NCBI GenBank assembly: GCA_017450705.1
Contig: JAFSTC010000112.1
Location: forward strand, 1-64,000
DNA: 64,000 nucleotides
Direction: 5' to 3'
Source of the DNA: Lentisphaeria bacterium
Lineage (GTDB): Bacteria > Verrucomicrobiota > Lentisphaeria > Victivallales > Victivallaceae
The translations under genes were made by a program, and so were the position numbers. The notes under the pieces were generated by a model. The model was given only the letters and a program-made list of their open reading frames with translations. It was not told the DNA's origin and did no database searches. Shown piece by piece: positions 1 to 9,561 of the stretch (the first letter of the stretch is position 1; the number at the start of each line of letters is the position of its first letter).

Positions 1-1
1 C

Positions 2-907
2 GGCTCCAATCTGTGCGAAGCCCTCCTCGACATGGGGTATCCCGTCCGCTGTCTGGACGATCTCTCCACGGGGAAACAAGCTCACGTCGACATGTTTTCC
101 GACCGGCCGGGATACGAATTCCGAAAGGGCGACATCAAGGATCTTGCGACTTGCGTCGCGGCCTGTTCCGGGATCGATTACGTGCTCCATCAGGCCGCCT
201 GGGGCAGCGTTCCCCGCTCCATCGAAATGCCGCTCTTTTACTGCGCCAACAATATTTCCGGCCACCTGAACATGCTGGAGGCCGCCCGGCGGTGCCGCGT
301 GAAAAAATTCGTCTACGCCTCCAGTTCCTCCGTGTACGGCGATGAGCCGCATCTGCCGAAAACCGAGGGAAGGGAAGGGAGGCTTCTCTCGCCCTACGCC
401 CTGACCAAGCGCTGCGGCGAGGAGTGGGCGAAACAGTACACCCGTCACTACGGACTTCCCACCGTGGGACTGCGTTATTTCAACGTCTTCGGCCGGCGTC
501 AGGATCCGGAGGGTGCCTACGCGGCGGTGATCCCCCGGTTCATCCGCCAGCTCCTTGCCGGAGAACGTCCCACCATCAACGGCGACGGCCGTCAGAGCCG
601 GGACTTCACCTACGTCGAAAACGTCATCGAAGCCAATCTGAAGGCCTGTCTGGCCCCGGAGGCCGCCGACGGCGAGGTCTTCAACATCGCCTGCGGCAGC
701 AGGGAGTATCTCGCGGACGTTTACCGCAAACTGGCCTCGGCGCTGAACGTCGATCTGGACCCCGTGTTCGGTCCCCCGCGTCCGGGCGACATCATGCACT
801 CCAACGCCGACATTTCCAGGGCCCGGCAGCTCCTCGGTTACGATCCGCAGTACGATTTCGAACGGGGCATCCGCGAGGCCGTGGGCTGGTACAGGGAAAA
901 TCTTTGA
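2..907 (+). CDS. UDP-sugar 4-epimerase (SDR family), 5' end outside the window
   Basis: Extended short-chain dehydrogenase that likely interconverts UDP-GlcNAc and UDP-GalNAc (or the uronic forms) for surface polysaccharide synthesis. The reading frame is open to the left edge and the codons before the first visible ATG (32) encode GSNLCEALLD, the end of a Rossmann GxxGxxG motif, so the gene starts outside the window. Counting from that ATG, SSSSVYG lies at residues 97-103 and the catalytic YxxxK is Y122/K126. LRYFNVFGRRQDP, GAYAAVIP and SRDFTYVENV closely resemble WbpP-type UDP-GlcNAc 4-epimerases. Exact substrate is inferred. The stop is followed by a GC-rich hairpin (911-930) without a U-tract, and the next gene is convergent. 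Confidence 0.88.
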   Translation, partial: GSNLCEALLDMGYPVRCLDDLSTGKQAHVDMFSDRPGYEFRKGDIKDLATCVAACSGIDYVLHQAAWGSVPRSIEMPLFYCANNISGHLNMLEAARRCRVKKFVYASSSSVYGDEPHLPKTEGREGRLLSPYALTKRCGEEWAKQYTRHYGLPTVGLRYFNVFGRRQDPEGAYAAVIPRFIRQLLAGERPTINGDGRQSRDFTYVENVIEANLKACLAPEAADGEVFNIACGSREYLADVYRKLASALNVDLDPVFGPPRPGDIMHSNADISRARQLLGYDPQYDFERGIREAVGWYRENL

Positions 908-934
908 AATCCTCCCGTCCCGGGGGGAGGGCGC

Positions 935-1693
935 TTATTCCCCGTAAGCGGGATCGTAGGCGCGGTCGTCGCGTGAAAGGTAGCCGAGACGCTCCCGGCA
1001 GCCGTTGTCGTCAGACGGCCGCGCGGTGATGTTCCCTTGCGGCGCGGCGTGGCCGTCGGCAAAGCCGGCGTTGCAGTATCCGCCGTGGCGGAAATCCGCG
1101 TAACCGCCTTTCCCCGATGCAGTGTTGTAAAGAAAGGCCGTCGGCGCGGGGCGGTTGTCGCTGCCGCCGGAGAAACATGCCGCATCTGCGACGACGCTCA
1201 GCTGCGTCGGACGGCGGACCGTTCCGACTTTCACCGGGCGGTAGCGTGGCGGGGAATCGTCGACGCTGCGGAACGACAGCAGGTAATTGTAGCCGAATCC
1301 GGCGAACTGTGCCGTCCAGCTGCGGTTGACGAGAAGAGCGGAATCGGCTTCCGGACAGTTGAAGACCCGTTCCGAAGTCGCCGATGCTCCGGGAACCCCC
1401 CGGGCGAGGATGCCGGGACCTTTGTACAGATACCCCGTATCCCACTGGTTCAGTTTGCGGTCCCAGGCGATGCAGAACACGCCGTCGCAGTTGTCGGCGT
1501 ACTGCAGGTGCATGGTCAGCACCTGCCGCAGATCCGAGAGGCAGTCGGTGCGGCGCGCGCTTCCGCGCGCCGCGCCCAGCGCCGGCATCAGCATGGCGGC
1601 GAGAACGGCGATGATGGCGATGACGACCAGCAGCTCCACCAGCGTGAAGCGTCTCTCATCCCGCGTCGGACGGATCTGCCGTTTTTTTTTCAT
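935..1693 (-). CDS. Prepilin-type N-terminal cleavage/methylation protein (pseudopilin-like)
   Basis: 252-aa protein with a type IV prepilin/type II secretion pseudopilin N-terminus: a basic leader ending in RRFTLVELL, then a hydrophobic helix ([17 protein letters not shown]). Prepilin peptidase would cut before the F and methylate it. The C-terminal part contains FADGHAA, the 'DGH' signature of the DUF1559-like proteins that are very numerous in Lentisphaerae and Planctomycetes. I chose the ATG at 1693 because GGAG lies 7 bases upstream; the longer reading frame would overlap the preceding gene. It begins 37 bases after the stop of the Pmp-like gene and probably shares its transcript. The start region carries nine consecutive A's, a possible slippage site. 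Function in surface display or secretion is inferred. Confidence 0.85.
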   Translation of the reverse strand: MKKKRQIRPTRDERRFTLVELLVVIAIIAVLAAMLMPALGAARGSARRTDCLSDLRQVLTMHLQYADNCDGVFCIAWDRKLNQWDTGYLYKGPGILARGVPGASATSERVFNCPEADSALLVNRSWTAQFAGFGYNYLLSFRSVDDSPPRYRPVKVGTVRRPTQLSVVADAACFSGGSDNRPAPTAFLYNTASGKGGYADFRHGGYCNAGFADGHAAPQGNITARPSDDNGCRERLGYLSRDDRAYDPAYGE

Positions 1694-1730
1694 TGCCGTC
1701 TCCGTTTTCGCGTTTCTTCGGCCGCCTGTG

Positions 1731-4700
1731 TCATATCGCGGCAAGACTTGTGCTCCATTCGGCTCCGACCGAACCGTAATATTTCCATTCGAGGTCGTCT
1801 TCGCCGCGCACCAGCAGTGCGCCGAGATCGCCCGCGGCCGTGCGGATGCGCAGATCGTCCCTGCCGTCCCCGTCGAAGTCGGAGATCTGTTCGACGGAGA
1901 CGCTCCCCAGGTCGCCGATGCCGAACCAGGCCTGCGCGCTGCCGTCCTGGACGAGCCACGCGCCGAAGTAGGTGCCTTTCCGGAGAAGTACGTCGTCGAT
2001 GCCGTCGCCGTTGAAATCGCCGGTCCCCGCGACGGAGATGCCGTCGGTCATGGTGTCGAGGTTGGCCCAGAGAACGGTCCCGTCGGACTGGGTGAGCCAG
2101 GTGCCGGCGAATCCGGCGTCATGGACCAGAACGGTGTCGCTCCTGCCGTCGCCGTTGAGATCGCCGGTCGCGGCGATGTGCCATTCGTCTCCGAGGCTCT
2201 GGAAATAATTCCACCCCTGCTTTTCGCCGGCGGTGAGATAACAGCCGACCGCGCCGTTTTCGTTGCGGAGCAGAAGGTCGCTCTGATCGTCACCGTCGAA
2301 ATCGCCGATACCGAGGACTTGCGTGGCGGAATCGAAGGATTCCACGGTTTCCCAGCCCGTGACCTTGCCGGAATCGTCGGTGACCCAGGCGCCGACGATG
2401 TTGCCGGTGCTCTTCAGGTAAATGTCGTCGGATGTCTTTCCGGAAGAGGTGACGCCCGTTCCGAAGATCTCCCAGCCGGGATTGCACGTGCTCAGATCGC
2501 CCCAGACGGCGGTCTGATCGGACTGGATGAGCCAGGCGCCGGTGGAACCGTATCCGGGCGAAGCCGTATCCGTGATGGTCATGATGACGTCGGCTCTGCC
2601 GTCGCCGTTGAGATCGTTCCCGACGGATCCCGGTTCAGCTTCGGAGATCGTCAGCGTGAGCAGGTTTTCCGCTGCGGCCAGATCGTAGACGCGGTTCCCG
2701 AAGCGGATGTGATCGGTCGTCACGGCTCCGTCGACGACCGTGAACGCCGAGCCGGCCGACGTCCCATTGACGGTCAGCACGATGTCGCCGCTCCAGGAAT
2801 CGACACCGGAAGCCACTTTGTAGATGCCCGTCTCCATGGCGGCGGCGACGGCGATCCCGGTGATCCCTCCGGAGAGACGGGCCCAGCCGTTGACCGCGGC
2901 GGGCGAATCGTGCGTCAGGCTGGTCAGCGAGACCGTGAAGACGCCGTCGGAGTTGTTCGTCACGGCGGCGCCGAAGGTCGTTTCCCCCGTTACGGTGATG
3001 GTCCCGGTATTCCAGATGGTGTCGCTTGCCGTTGCGAATGTGCATCCGTCCATCGTCAGCGCTCCGTCGTTCCAGATCGCGCCGCCCTCGTCGGCGGTGT
3101 TGCCCGAGAACGTGCAGTCCGACAGGGCCGCCGCGCCGCCGTTCACCTGGATGAACGCGCCGCCCTGGGTCGCCGTGTTCTCCTGGAACGTACAGCCGGA
3201 GATCGTGATCGACTCCGCGTAGCTGTTGGAGATGGCGCCTCCCTGCGCCGCGGTATTTTGGGAGAACACGGCGTTTTCGACGGAGCCGACGCTCCAGTTG
3301 GCGATGGCGCCGCCGTCGTTCGAACCTGCGGTGTTGCCGGAGAAAGTCCCGCCGGAGACGGCGAGCGTTCCCCAGCAGTTGCAGATCGCCCCGCCGCCGT
3401 AGGTCGCGGAGTTGCCGGTAAAGTCGGTGTCTGTGACCGACATCGGACTTACGGTGCCCGCCTGATTGTAAAGTCCTGCGCCGTAGTGGGCGCTGTTGGC
3501 CGAAAATCCGCCGCCGGAGATGTTCAGGCTGCCGTAGTTGATGACCGCGCCGCCGCAGCCGCCGTTCCATGGGTTGGAGGGATCGACTTCGGCAAGGTTG
3601 TTTTCAAAGACGGCATCCGTGATCGTGACCTCGGCCGCCCCGGTGACGTAGACCGCACCGCCCATGCCGCCGAGTTTTTTGTCGGCGTCGAAATACGCGC
3701 TGTTGGCGGTAAAGGTGCCGCCGGAGACGACCGTCGCACCGGAACCGTCGGCGTAGACCGCGCCGCCGGAGAGCGCGGAGTTGTCCACGAAAGCGCCGCT
3801 CGAGACGAGCAGAGCGCCATCGTTCCAGACCGCGCCGCCCGACTCGGCGGCGTTGCCCGAGAACGCGCAGCTCGTCAGCTCCGCCGTGCCGCCGTTCACC
3901 TGGATGAATGCGCCGCCTTGGGTCGCCGTATTGGCCTGGAACGAACAGCCGAAGATCGTGATCGACTGCGCGTAGCTGTCGGATATGGCGCCTCCCTGCG
4001 CCGCTGTGTTGCCGGAGAACACGGCGTTTTCGACGGAGGCGACGCTCCAGTTGGCGATGGCGCCGCCGTCGCTCAGAGTTGCGGTGTTGCCTGTAAAAGT
4101 CCCGCCGGAGACGGCGAGCGTTCCCCAGCAGTTGCAGATCGCACCGCCGCCGTAGGCCGCCGAGTTGCCGGCAAAGTCGGTTTCGAAGACCGACATCGGA
4201 CTTACGGTGCCCGCCTGATTGTAGAGTCCGGCGCCGTAGTAGGCGCTGTTGGCCGAGATCTCGCCGCCTGAGACGGTCAATGCGCCGTAGTTGATGACCG
4301 CGCCGCCGCAACCGCCGTTCCATTCGCTGTCGGGATCGACTTGGGCGAAATTCTCGCCGAAAAGCGCGTCCTTGATCGTGACCTCGGCTGCTCCCGTGAC
4401 GTAGAGCGCACCGCCCATGCCGCCGAGTTTTCTGGCGGTGTCGAAATACGCGCTGTTGGCGGTGAAGGATCCGCCGGAAATGACCGTCCCGCCGGAACCG
4501 TCGGCGAAGATCGCGCCGCCGGAGAGCGCGGAGTTGCCCGCGAAAGCGCCGCTCGAGACGAGCATAACGCCGTCGTTTCGAATCGCGCCGCCCTCATCGG
4601 CGGCATTCCCTGAGAAGACAGCCCCCGAGATGGTAAGGAAGGATTTCTGCTGTGAGTAAGTATCGACCATCACTGCGCCGCCGGAACCGGCGGTGTTTCC

Positions 4701-5357
4701 CGAGAACACGGCGCTTTCGATCAGAGCCGAAGCGCCTTGATGCACTTCGACGGCGCCGCCGAATCCCGCGCTGTTGGCGGTGAAGGATCCGCCGGAGACG
4801 ACAGCCGTGCCGCCGTCCAGGGACACCTCGAATGCGCCGCCGTAGGTCGCGGAGTTGCCGGAGAACGAGGCTCCCGATATCTCCGTCGTGCCGCCGATGG
4901 CGAGGATCGCGCCTCCTCCTCCGGTCGCCGTATTGGATGTGAAGATGCCGCCGGAGATGCTGATGGTACCGCAGTAACCCTCTATTGCGCCGCCCTGTCC
5001 GAGATAGGTGCCGGAGGTCGTCGCCCGGTTCGCGGTGAACGTGCCGCCCGAAAGAACGATGCCGCCGAAGGTCGCGCAGATCGCGGGACCGTACCACTTT
5101 TCGGCGCCGGAGCAGACGATGTCCGTTCCGGAAAAGACCGCGCCTTCGTCGTTGACATTGATGCCGCTCGCCACCGCACCGGATCCGGCGCTGACGACCG
5201 TGCCCGCCCCCATGGAGGTTTCGGCGACGGTTCCGCCGGACGTGACGACGATCCTGTCATTTCCGCCCGCTTCGAGAACGGCCGCATACGAGGAGCTGCC
5301 TTCAAAAGTTACCGCGCCGGAGGAGTAGACCGTTACCGGATATTGCACACTGGCCAT
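1731..5357 (-). CDS. Giant surface protein: Pmp-like beta-helix repeats plus FG-GAP-like repeats
   Basis: 1208-aa repetitive protein. Residues about 95-790 are dense in GGAI/GGAV and FxxN motifs (for example [12 protein letters not shown]), the hallmark of chlamydial polymorphic outer-membrane protein repeats that fold as a right-handed beta-helix. The last ~280 residues carry FG-GAP/VCBS-like units with [17 protein letters not shown] and [10 protein letters not shown] calcium-binding loops. I see neither an N-terminal signal peptide nor a C-terminal autotransporter barrel, so the export route is unclear. An internal 753-bp tandem duplication accounts for two nearly identical 251-aa blocks. 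AAAGGA precedes the ATG at 5357 by about 9 bases. The gene has its own promoter and a leader of about 320 nt. Adhesin or glycan-binding role is inferred. Confidence 0.8.
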   Translation of the reverse strand: MASVQYPVTVYSSGAVTFEGSSSYAAVLEAGGNDRIVVTSGGTVAETSMGAGTVVSAGSGAVASGINVNDEGAVFSGTDIVCSGAEKWYGPAICATFGGIVLSGGTFTANRATTSGTYLGQGGAIEGYCGTISISGGIFTSNTATGGGGAILAIGGTTEISGASFSGNSATYGGAFEVSLDGGTAVVSGGSFTANSAGFGGAVEVHQGASALIESAVFSGNTAGSGGAVMVDTYSQQKSFLTISGAVFSGNAADEGGAIRNDGVMLVSSGAFAGNSALSGGAIFADGSGGTVISGGSFTANSAYFDTARKLGGMGGALYVTGAAEVTIKDALFGENFAQVDPDSEWNGGCGGAVINYGALTVSGGEISANSAYYGAGLYNQAGTVSPMSVFETDFAGNSAAYGGGAICNCWGTLAVSGGTFTGNTATLSDGGAIANWSVASVENAVFSGNTAAQGGAISDSYAQSITIFGCSFQANTATQGGAFIQVNGGTAELTSCAFSGNAAESGGAVWNDGALLVSSGAFVDNSALSGGAVYADGSGATVVSGGTFTANSAYFDADKKLGGMGGAVYVTGAAEVTITDAVFENNLAEVDPSNPWNGGCGGAVINYGSLNISGGGFSANSAHYGAGLYNQAGTVSPMSVTDTDFTGNSATYGGGAICNCWGTLAVSGGTFSGNTAGSNDGGAIANWSVGSVENAVFSQNTAAQGGAISNSYAESITISGCTFQENTATQGGAFIQVNGGAAALSDCTFSGNTADEGGAIWNDGALTMDGCTFATASDTIWNTGTITVTGETTFGAAVTNNSDGVFTVSLTSLTHDSPAAVNGWARLSGGITGIAVAAAMETGIYKVASGVDSWSGDIVLTVNGTSAGSAFTVVDGAVTTDHIRFGNRVYDLAAAENLLTLTISEAEPGSVGNDLNGDGRADVIMTITDTASPGYGSTGAWLIQSDQTAVWGDLSTCNPGWEIFGTGVTSSGKTSDDIYLKSTGNIVGAWVTDDSGKVTGWETVESFDSATQVLGIGDFDGDDQSDLLLRNENGAVGCYLTAGEKQGWNYFQSLGDEWHIAATGDLNGDGRSDTVLVHDAGFAGTWLTQSDGTVLWANLDTMTDGISVAGTGDFNGDGIDDVLLRKGTYFGAWLVQDGSAQAWFGIGDLGSVSVEQISDFDGDGRDDLRIRTAAGDLGALLVRGEDDLEWKYYGSVGAEWSTSLAAI
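3068..4573 (-). repeat. 753-bp tandem duplication inside the Pmp-like gene
   Basis: Two adjacent blocks, 3068-3820 and 3821-4573, match at an exact offset of 753 bases (251 codons). I checked the offset at several anchors: the CGTTCCAGA/CGTTTCGAA motif at 3068, 3821 and 4574; GCGTTTTCGACGGAG at 3271 and 4024; and AAAGCGCCGCTCGAGACGAG at 3790 and 4543. The blocks differ at scattered positions but keep the frame, so this is an in-frame repeat-unit expansion that has started to diverge. Confidence 0.9.
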
Positions 5358-5681
5358 GTTGAAGATCCTTTCTTTTTGCCGCGACGGCAGTGCCGTCTGA
5401 TGTTTTCGATCCGGCGTCCGAAAACGGGCAGAAAAGGAGGACCTGCCGGACTTGCCCGGCGGGCCTGATGCCGGAGAGAGCTCCGGAAAACGGACATAAT
5501 CGTCCCTGTCATCTTTACCTTTCTTGCGTTACGGGCGCAATCCCGGAGCCGTCAGACTCCGGAGCAGATAAATTCAGACCCCCGCGGGACCCGGCTTGCC
5601 GTTTTTCCGGCTCACGGTTGCTCGACAGTTCGTGACTTTCACACGATTCACCGCGCAGGATCCACCGTCAAAAATGACGTT
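5358..5681 (-). promoter_or_regulatory. Long structured 5' leader of the Pmp-like gene
   Basis: Between the predicted promoter (5688-5716) and the start codon lie about 320 non-coding bases rich in inverted repeats. These include GACGGCA-G-TGCCGTC (5383-5397), GCCC-GGC-GGGC (5454-5464), CCGGAG-AGAG-CTCCGG (5471-5486), a second CCGGAG...CTCCGG pair around 5544-5563, and CGTCA-AAAA-TGACG (5666-5679). No reading frame is convincing here. A riboswitch, attenuator or stability element is possible; I could not match it to a known class. Confidence 0.5.
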
Positions 5682-5687
5682 TCCTCT

Positions 5688-5716
5688 AATATAACACATC
5701 CGCAAAACTTTGCAAA
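5688..5716 (-). promoter_or_regulatory. Promoter of the Pmp-like gene
   Basis: On the minus strand TTTGCA (5716-5711) and TATATT (5693-5688) are separated by 17 bases, matching the promoter pattern seen throughout the window. Confidence 0.55.
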
Positions 5717-5768
5717 CGGGATCCGGTGCCCGCCGCTGGAAATCTGCGCCGAAAAGTCGTTCCTGACC

Positions 5769-5797
5769 TTGAAAAAAACGCCTTGGAATGGCATATT
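5769..5797 (+). promoter_or_regulatory. Promoter of the citrate synthase operon
   Basis: TTGAAA (5769-5774), 17-base spacer, CATATT (5792-5797), followed by a leader of about 60 bases ending in a strong AAAGGAGG ribosome site. Confidence 0.6.
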
Positions 5798-5863
5798 ATA
5801 CGGATGTCTTCCCGGATAAAGATTTCATCAACGCAGTAAGGACGCGGGAAAGGAGGGGCCATC

Positions 5864-7159
5864 ATGAGTGCGGAACCAAGTGAATTTGCGACATTGAAGT
5901 TCAGGGACAAGGAAGTCGTTCTGCCGGTCGTCACCGGGACCGAGGGCGAAAAAGGACTGGATATCACCGGTCTGCGAAAGTCCACGGGACTGGTCGCGCT
6001 GGACCCCGGATTCGTGAACACGGCCTCCTGTTACAGCCAGATCACCTACATCGACGGGGAGAAGGGCATCCTGCGCTACCGGGGGATCCCCATCGAGGAA
6101 CTGGTGCAGAAAGTCATGTTCGTCGACGTGGCCTATCTGCTGGTCCACGGCGAACTTCCCGACGAGGAGACCCGCCGGGAGTTCTCCAGTCAGCTCAACA
6201 CCAACTCCCTGATCCACGAGGATATGCGCCACTTCTTCGACCATTTTCCCAAAGGGTCCCACCCGATGCATATCCTCTCCACCATGATCAACGCCATGGC
6301 GGCCTTTTATCCCAACGTGGACATCAAATCCATGGCGGACAACATCGACCAGTCCTGCGCCCGGGTGATCTCCATCGTCCGCACCATGGCGGCTTTCGCC
6401 TACAAGAAATCCATCGGGGAACCCGTGGTCTACCCCCGTTACGATCTCTCCTACTGCGCGAATTTCCTCAACATGATGTTCGATTCTCCGGTCAAGCCCT
6501 ATCAGATCCGGCCGGAGATCGTGCGGCTGCTCAATATTCTCTTCATCATCCACGCCGACCATGAACAGAACTGCTCCACGTCGGCCGTGCGGGTCATCGG
6601 CAGCGCCCAGGTCAACCTCTACGCGACGATCTCCGCGGGCATCTCCGCGCTTTCCGGACCGCTTCACGGCGGCGCCAATCAGGCTGTCATCGAGATGCTG
6701 CGCACCATCCAGGAGGACGGCGACATCAACAAGTTCATCCGCATGGCCAAGGATAAGAACAATCCTTTCCGGCTCATGGGGTTCGGACACCGCGTCTACA
6801 AGACCTACGATCCCCGCGCGGCCATCGTCCGCGGCGAATGCGAGAAGTTTTTCCATCAGTACAAGTATTCCGACCCGCTGCTGGACGTCGCCCGCAAGGT
6901 CGAGGAGATCGCTCTGACCGATCCCTACTTCATCGAACGTCATCTCTACCCCAATGTGGACTTTTACACAGGCATCCTCTACCGGGCCATCGGCATCCCC
7001 GAAAACATGTTCACCGTGATGTTCGCTCTGGCGCGTTTGCCCGGATGGGTGGCGCACTGGCGGGAAATGATCGGCGACTCCACCAAACTGGTGCGTCCCC
7101 GTCAGATCTACAGCGGCCGCGGACTGCGCCATATTTCCCCTCCGGACGCGGGCGACTGA
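5864..7159 (+). CDS. gltA: Citrate synthase, type II
   Basis: 431-aa enzyme condensing acetyl-CoA with oxaloacetate to citrate at the entry of the TCA cycle, in the cytoplasm. The catalytic triad is visible: His in FIIHADHEQNCSTS (about residue 230), His in GFGHRVYKTYDPRA (about 308) and Asp in NVDFYTGILYRAIG (about 365). Length and the N-terminal domain fit the hexameric gram-negative type. AAAGGAGG precedes the ATG by about 8 bases. It heads an apparent operon with the phosphoribosyltransferase (40-base gap) and a membrane protein (13-base gap), an unusual grouping. Confidence 0.96.
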   Translation: MSAEPSEFATLKFRDKEVVLPVVTGTEGEKGLDITGLRKSTGLVALDPGFVNTASCYSQITYIDGEKGILRYRGIPIEELVQKVMFVDVAYLLVHGELPDEETRREFSSQLNTNSLIHEDMRHFFDHFPKGSHPMHILSTMINAMAAFYPNVDIKSMADNIDQSCARVISIVRTMAAFAYKKSIGEPVVYPRYDLSYCANFLNMMFDSPVKPYQIRPEIVRLLNILFIIHADHEQNCSTSAVRVIGSAQVNLYATISAGISALSGPLHGGANQAVIEMLRTIQEDGDINKFIRMAKDKNNPFRLMGFGHRVYKTYDPRAAIVRGECEKFFHQYKYSDPLLDVARKVEEIALTDPYFIERHLYPNVDFYTGILYRAIGIPENMFTVMFALARLPGWVAHWREMIGDSTKLVRPRQIYSGRGLRHISPPDAGD

Positions 7160-7199
7160 CATCGGCCGCCGGTCCGGGAAAAACAAGGAGGAGCCCGTT

Positions 7200-7706
7200 A
7201 TGAAAATTCTGTATTCGCAGGAAAAGATCGCGGCCCGCGTCCGGGAGATCGCGGCGGAGGTCACGCGTTTCTACGAGGGCAAACCGCTCACCGTCATCAT
7301 CATCGCCTCGGGCGGCGTTTTCTTCGGCGCCGATCTCATCCGCGAGATCAAACTGCCGCTGTGGGTGGACTCCATCGGCGCGGCAAGCTACATCGACGAC
7401 CGGAGCTGCGGACGGGTATCCGTCCGTTCCAAGCTCAAGTTGAGCTGTGCCGGGCGGCACATCCTGCTGGTGGACGAGATCCTCGACACGGGGTTGACGC
7501 TGGCGGAGCTCCGGCATTACGTCCTCGGGCAGGGGGCCTTGAGCGTGCGGAGCGCGGTCATCGTCGCCAAGGATATCGCCCGCTCCCAGGCCAACGGGCT
7601 GGCCGACTGGACCGGTTTCGTCGCGCCCAACCGTTTCCTCGTCGGCTACGGATTGGACTTCAGGGAAGAATACCGCAATCTGCCGTATATCGCCATTCTG
7701 GACTGA
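7200..7706 (+). CDS. hpt: Hypoxanthine phosphoribosyltransferase
   Basis: 168-aa type I phosphoribosyltransferase of purine salvage, converting hypoxanthine or guanine plus PRPP to the nucleotide. The PRPP-binding motif is ILLVDEILDTGLTL (residues about 87-100), and the C-terminal FLVGYGLDFREEYRNLPYI is typical of Hpt (FVVGYGLDY...YRNLPYIG). The acidic dyad normally written DD is DE here, which other members tolerate. Ribosome site AAGGAGG. It lies between gltA and a membrane protein on the same strand. Confidence 0.92.
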   Translation: MKILYSQEKIAARVREIAAEVTRFYEGKPLTVIIIASGGVFFGADLIREIKLPLWVDSIGAASYIDDRSCGRVSVRSKLKLSCAGRHILLVDEILDTGLTLAELRHYVLGQGALSVRSAVIVAKDIARSQANGLADWTGFVAPNRFLVGYGLDFREEYRNLPYIAILD

Positions 7707-7719
7707 TCCCGGAGGGACG

Positions 7720-9561
7720 ATGAAAAAAGCGGGTGTGCTTCTGGCCGTTCTGGCGCTCCTGCCGCTCGCGGGGAGTCCCGCGGCTCTCTTCGAAAAACCG
7801 GAACCCGGGGCGCGCCGCATGGTCGTTGACTCCGCGCTGCTGGTCCCGTCCGGAAAAACCGTCCGCAAGTTCGTCCCGTTCCATCCTCTTGCCCGCATGT
7901 ATACCTTTGCGGAGGCGAAGTTCGGTCCCGTGACGGGATATCTCCGCGAGGGGGTTCATGTCAAGAGCGACGGGCGCGGTCTCAGATACGATCCGCCCTT
8001 TCCCGCGAAACACGCCGCTCTCGCCGTTGTGGCCTCGGGGGCCCTTCTTTTTCTGCTGTACCGCGGGCGGAAAAAAGGATTTTCCGACTCCGCTGCGCTG
8101 CTGATCCCCGTCGTGGTGCGCCAGATATTGGTCCTGAGCGTCACGGGACGCTGGCCGGAGATCGTCACGGCCGCAGCGGACGAGCCGGGATATTTTGCCG
8201 TGATCCGGAACATGCTCGACGGCGTCTGGTGTTCCCCCTGGAGTTTCACCGTCGGTCTGGGATTCCTCTATCTGCCCTTCGTCCTGCTCACCGGCGCGGG
8301 GGAGTTTTATGACATCGTTCCGGCTTTCAACTATTTTTCCGCGCTGGTTTTCGGTCCCGGTATCCTGCTCCTTTTCGGTCTTGTTCTGCGCCGTCTGGGG
8401 GTCTCCGGCAGGAAGACGTGCATCGCCATGCTGTGTTACGCCGTCTGGCCCGCCGTCGCCTTCCACTTCGAGGATTGGACGAACGGATATATCCAGTCTT
8501 TCTTTCAACTGCCCTTGTGGAGCGGTCATTTCAACGGCTGGTTTTTTTATGCGTTCTGCATCAATTCGGGGTTCAACGCCATGAGCGACACGCCCTGTCT
8601 TCTGGTCGCCGCGGCATGTTTGTACTTCGCCCTTGCCATGCCTCCGCGGACGGGGTATGCCGCTCTTTTCGGCGCCCTGTACGGTTTTGCCTGTCTTTTG
8701 CGGATCAACAGCATTCTGCTTGCACCGCTTTTCGCCTTTCTCCTCTTCTGCAAATTCCGGGAAAGCCGGCGGCTTCTGGCCGCCGCGGCTCTCGGGAGCA
8801 CGGGGACGTTTCTCGCCGTTTTCGCCGTCCAGTTCGTCTGCAACACCCTGCAGTTCGGTTCGCCGCTGACCTTCGGATACGTCCTGCATTACGCCTCCAA
8901 TGCGCCCGCGGACCGGCCTGCGGCGGGATTTACCTGGCATACCTTTTCGCAGCTTGCCGCCCTCCGCGGTCTCATGCGGGGCAATCTGCCCGTTTTTGCC
9001 GTCGGAACGGCGGCGCTGTGGGTGATGCGCGACCGTTTCCGTCAGGCTGTCCTCGTTCTGCTGAGCGTTCCCGTCGTCCTGTTCTTCTGCGGCTACAGCC
9101 ACACGTACTGCGATCTCAGGCGGTTCGTCTTTCCCGCCTTCGCGGGATTTCTCATGGCGGTCGCGGCTGTGGAGATATGGGACTCTTTGAAAAAACGGGA
9201 GAAGGTGATCACGTTTTTGCTTCTCGCGGGCATGGTCGTGCTGACTTTGCCTTACCGCGCCCACTGGCGGGGCGTGCCGCTGGCGTTGGGTGACGGCCTG
9301 TTTCTGCGGCTGGTCTGCGTCGTTATCCCCGTTGCGCTCGCCTTTGCGGTCTTCCGGCTGATCCGCCGGAAAAATTATGCCGCATCAGGATTCGTTTTTC
9401 TCGCGGCGTGTTTTTATTATTCACCGCCTGAAGTTCTGGCGGCGGGGATGTTTCTGCTCCTGCTGTGGATCGCGGTGCGGCCTTTTTTACCGCAGATCGA
9501 GCGCATGCTCGAGTTTTCCCCGGGCGGAAAGGATCTCTCCTGCGAGGAAAAGGGAGCCTGA
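7720..9561 (+). CDS. Polytopic membrane protein, possible GT-C-type glycosyltransferase
   Basis: 613-aa protein with a signal-like N-terminus, a soluble loop (about residues 25-105), then about a dozen hydrophobic segments and short charged loops (RGRKKG, RRK). The arrangement resembles GT-C glycosyltransferases (ArnT/mannosyltransferase-like), but I cannot point to a diagnostic DD/DE motif, so the function is open. GGAGG lies 8 bases before the ATG. The last 25 codons overlap the 3' end of the convergent folC gene by 75 bases. Residues DFRYD-like are absent; a related note is HTYCDLRRFVFPAF near residue 465. Confidence 0.6.
   Translation: MKKAGVLLAVLALLPLAGSPAALFEKPEPGARRMVVDSALLVPSGKTVRKFVPFHPLARMYTFAEAKFGPVTGYLREGVHVKSDGRGLRYDPPFPAKHAALAVVASGALLFLLYRGRKKGFSDSAALLIPVVVRQILVLSVTGRWPEIVTAAADEPGYFAVIRNMLDGVWCSPWSFTVGLGFLYLPFVLLTGAGEFYDIVPAFNYFSALVFGPGILLLFGLVLRRLGVSGRKTCIAMLCYAVWPAVAFHFEDWTNGYIQSFFQLPLWSGHFNGWFFYAFCINSGFNAMSDTPCLLVAAACLYFALAMPPRTGYAALFGALYGFACLLRINSILLAPLFAFLLFCKFRESRRLLAAAALGSTGTFLAVFAVQFVCNTLQFGSPLTFGYVLHYASNAPADRPAAGFTWHTFSQLAALRGLMRGNLPVFAVGTAALWVMRDRFRQAVLVLLSVPVVLFFCGYSHTYCDLRRFVFPAFAGFLMAVAAVEIWDSLKKREKVITFLLLAGMVVLTLPYRAHWRGVPLALGDGLFLRLVCVVIPVALAFAVFRLIRRKNYAASGFVFLAACFYYSPPEVLAAGMFLLLLWIAVRPFLPQIERMLEFSPGGKDLSCEEKGA

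Noticed and set aside
911-930. Terminator after the epimerase gene
   Set aside because: CCTCCC/GGGAGG forms a hairpin but no T-run follows on either strand.
1326-4271. 981-codon plus-strand reading frame opposite the Pmp-like gene
   Set aside because: It is an antisense shadow created by the repeated GGAI/FxxN codons; the minus-strand protein has recognisable repeats and a ribosome site, whereas this translation matches nothing.
3068-4573. CRISPR-like or multi-copy repeat array
   Set aside because: The periodicity is 753 bases and in-frame within a protein; there are no short direct repeats with unique spacers.
5828-7264. 478-codon minus-strand frame across citrate synthase
   Set aside because: Antisense of gltA; low-complexity Asp/Val/His-rich translation typical of GC-rich shadows.
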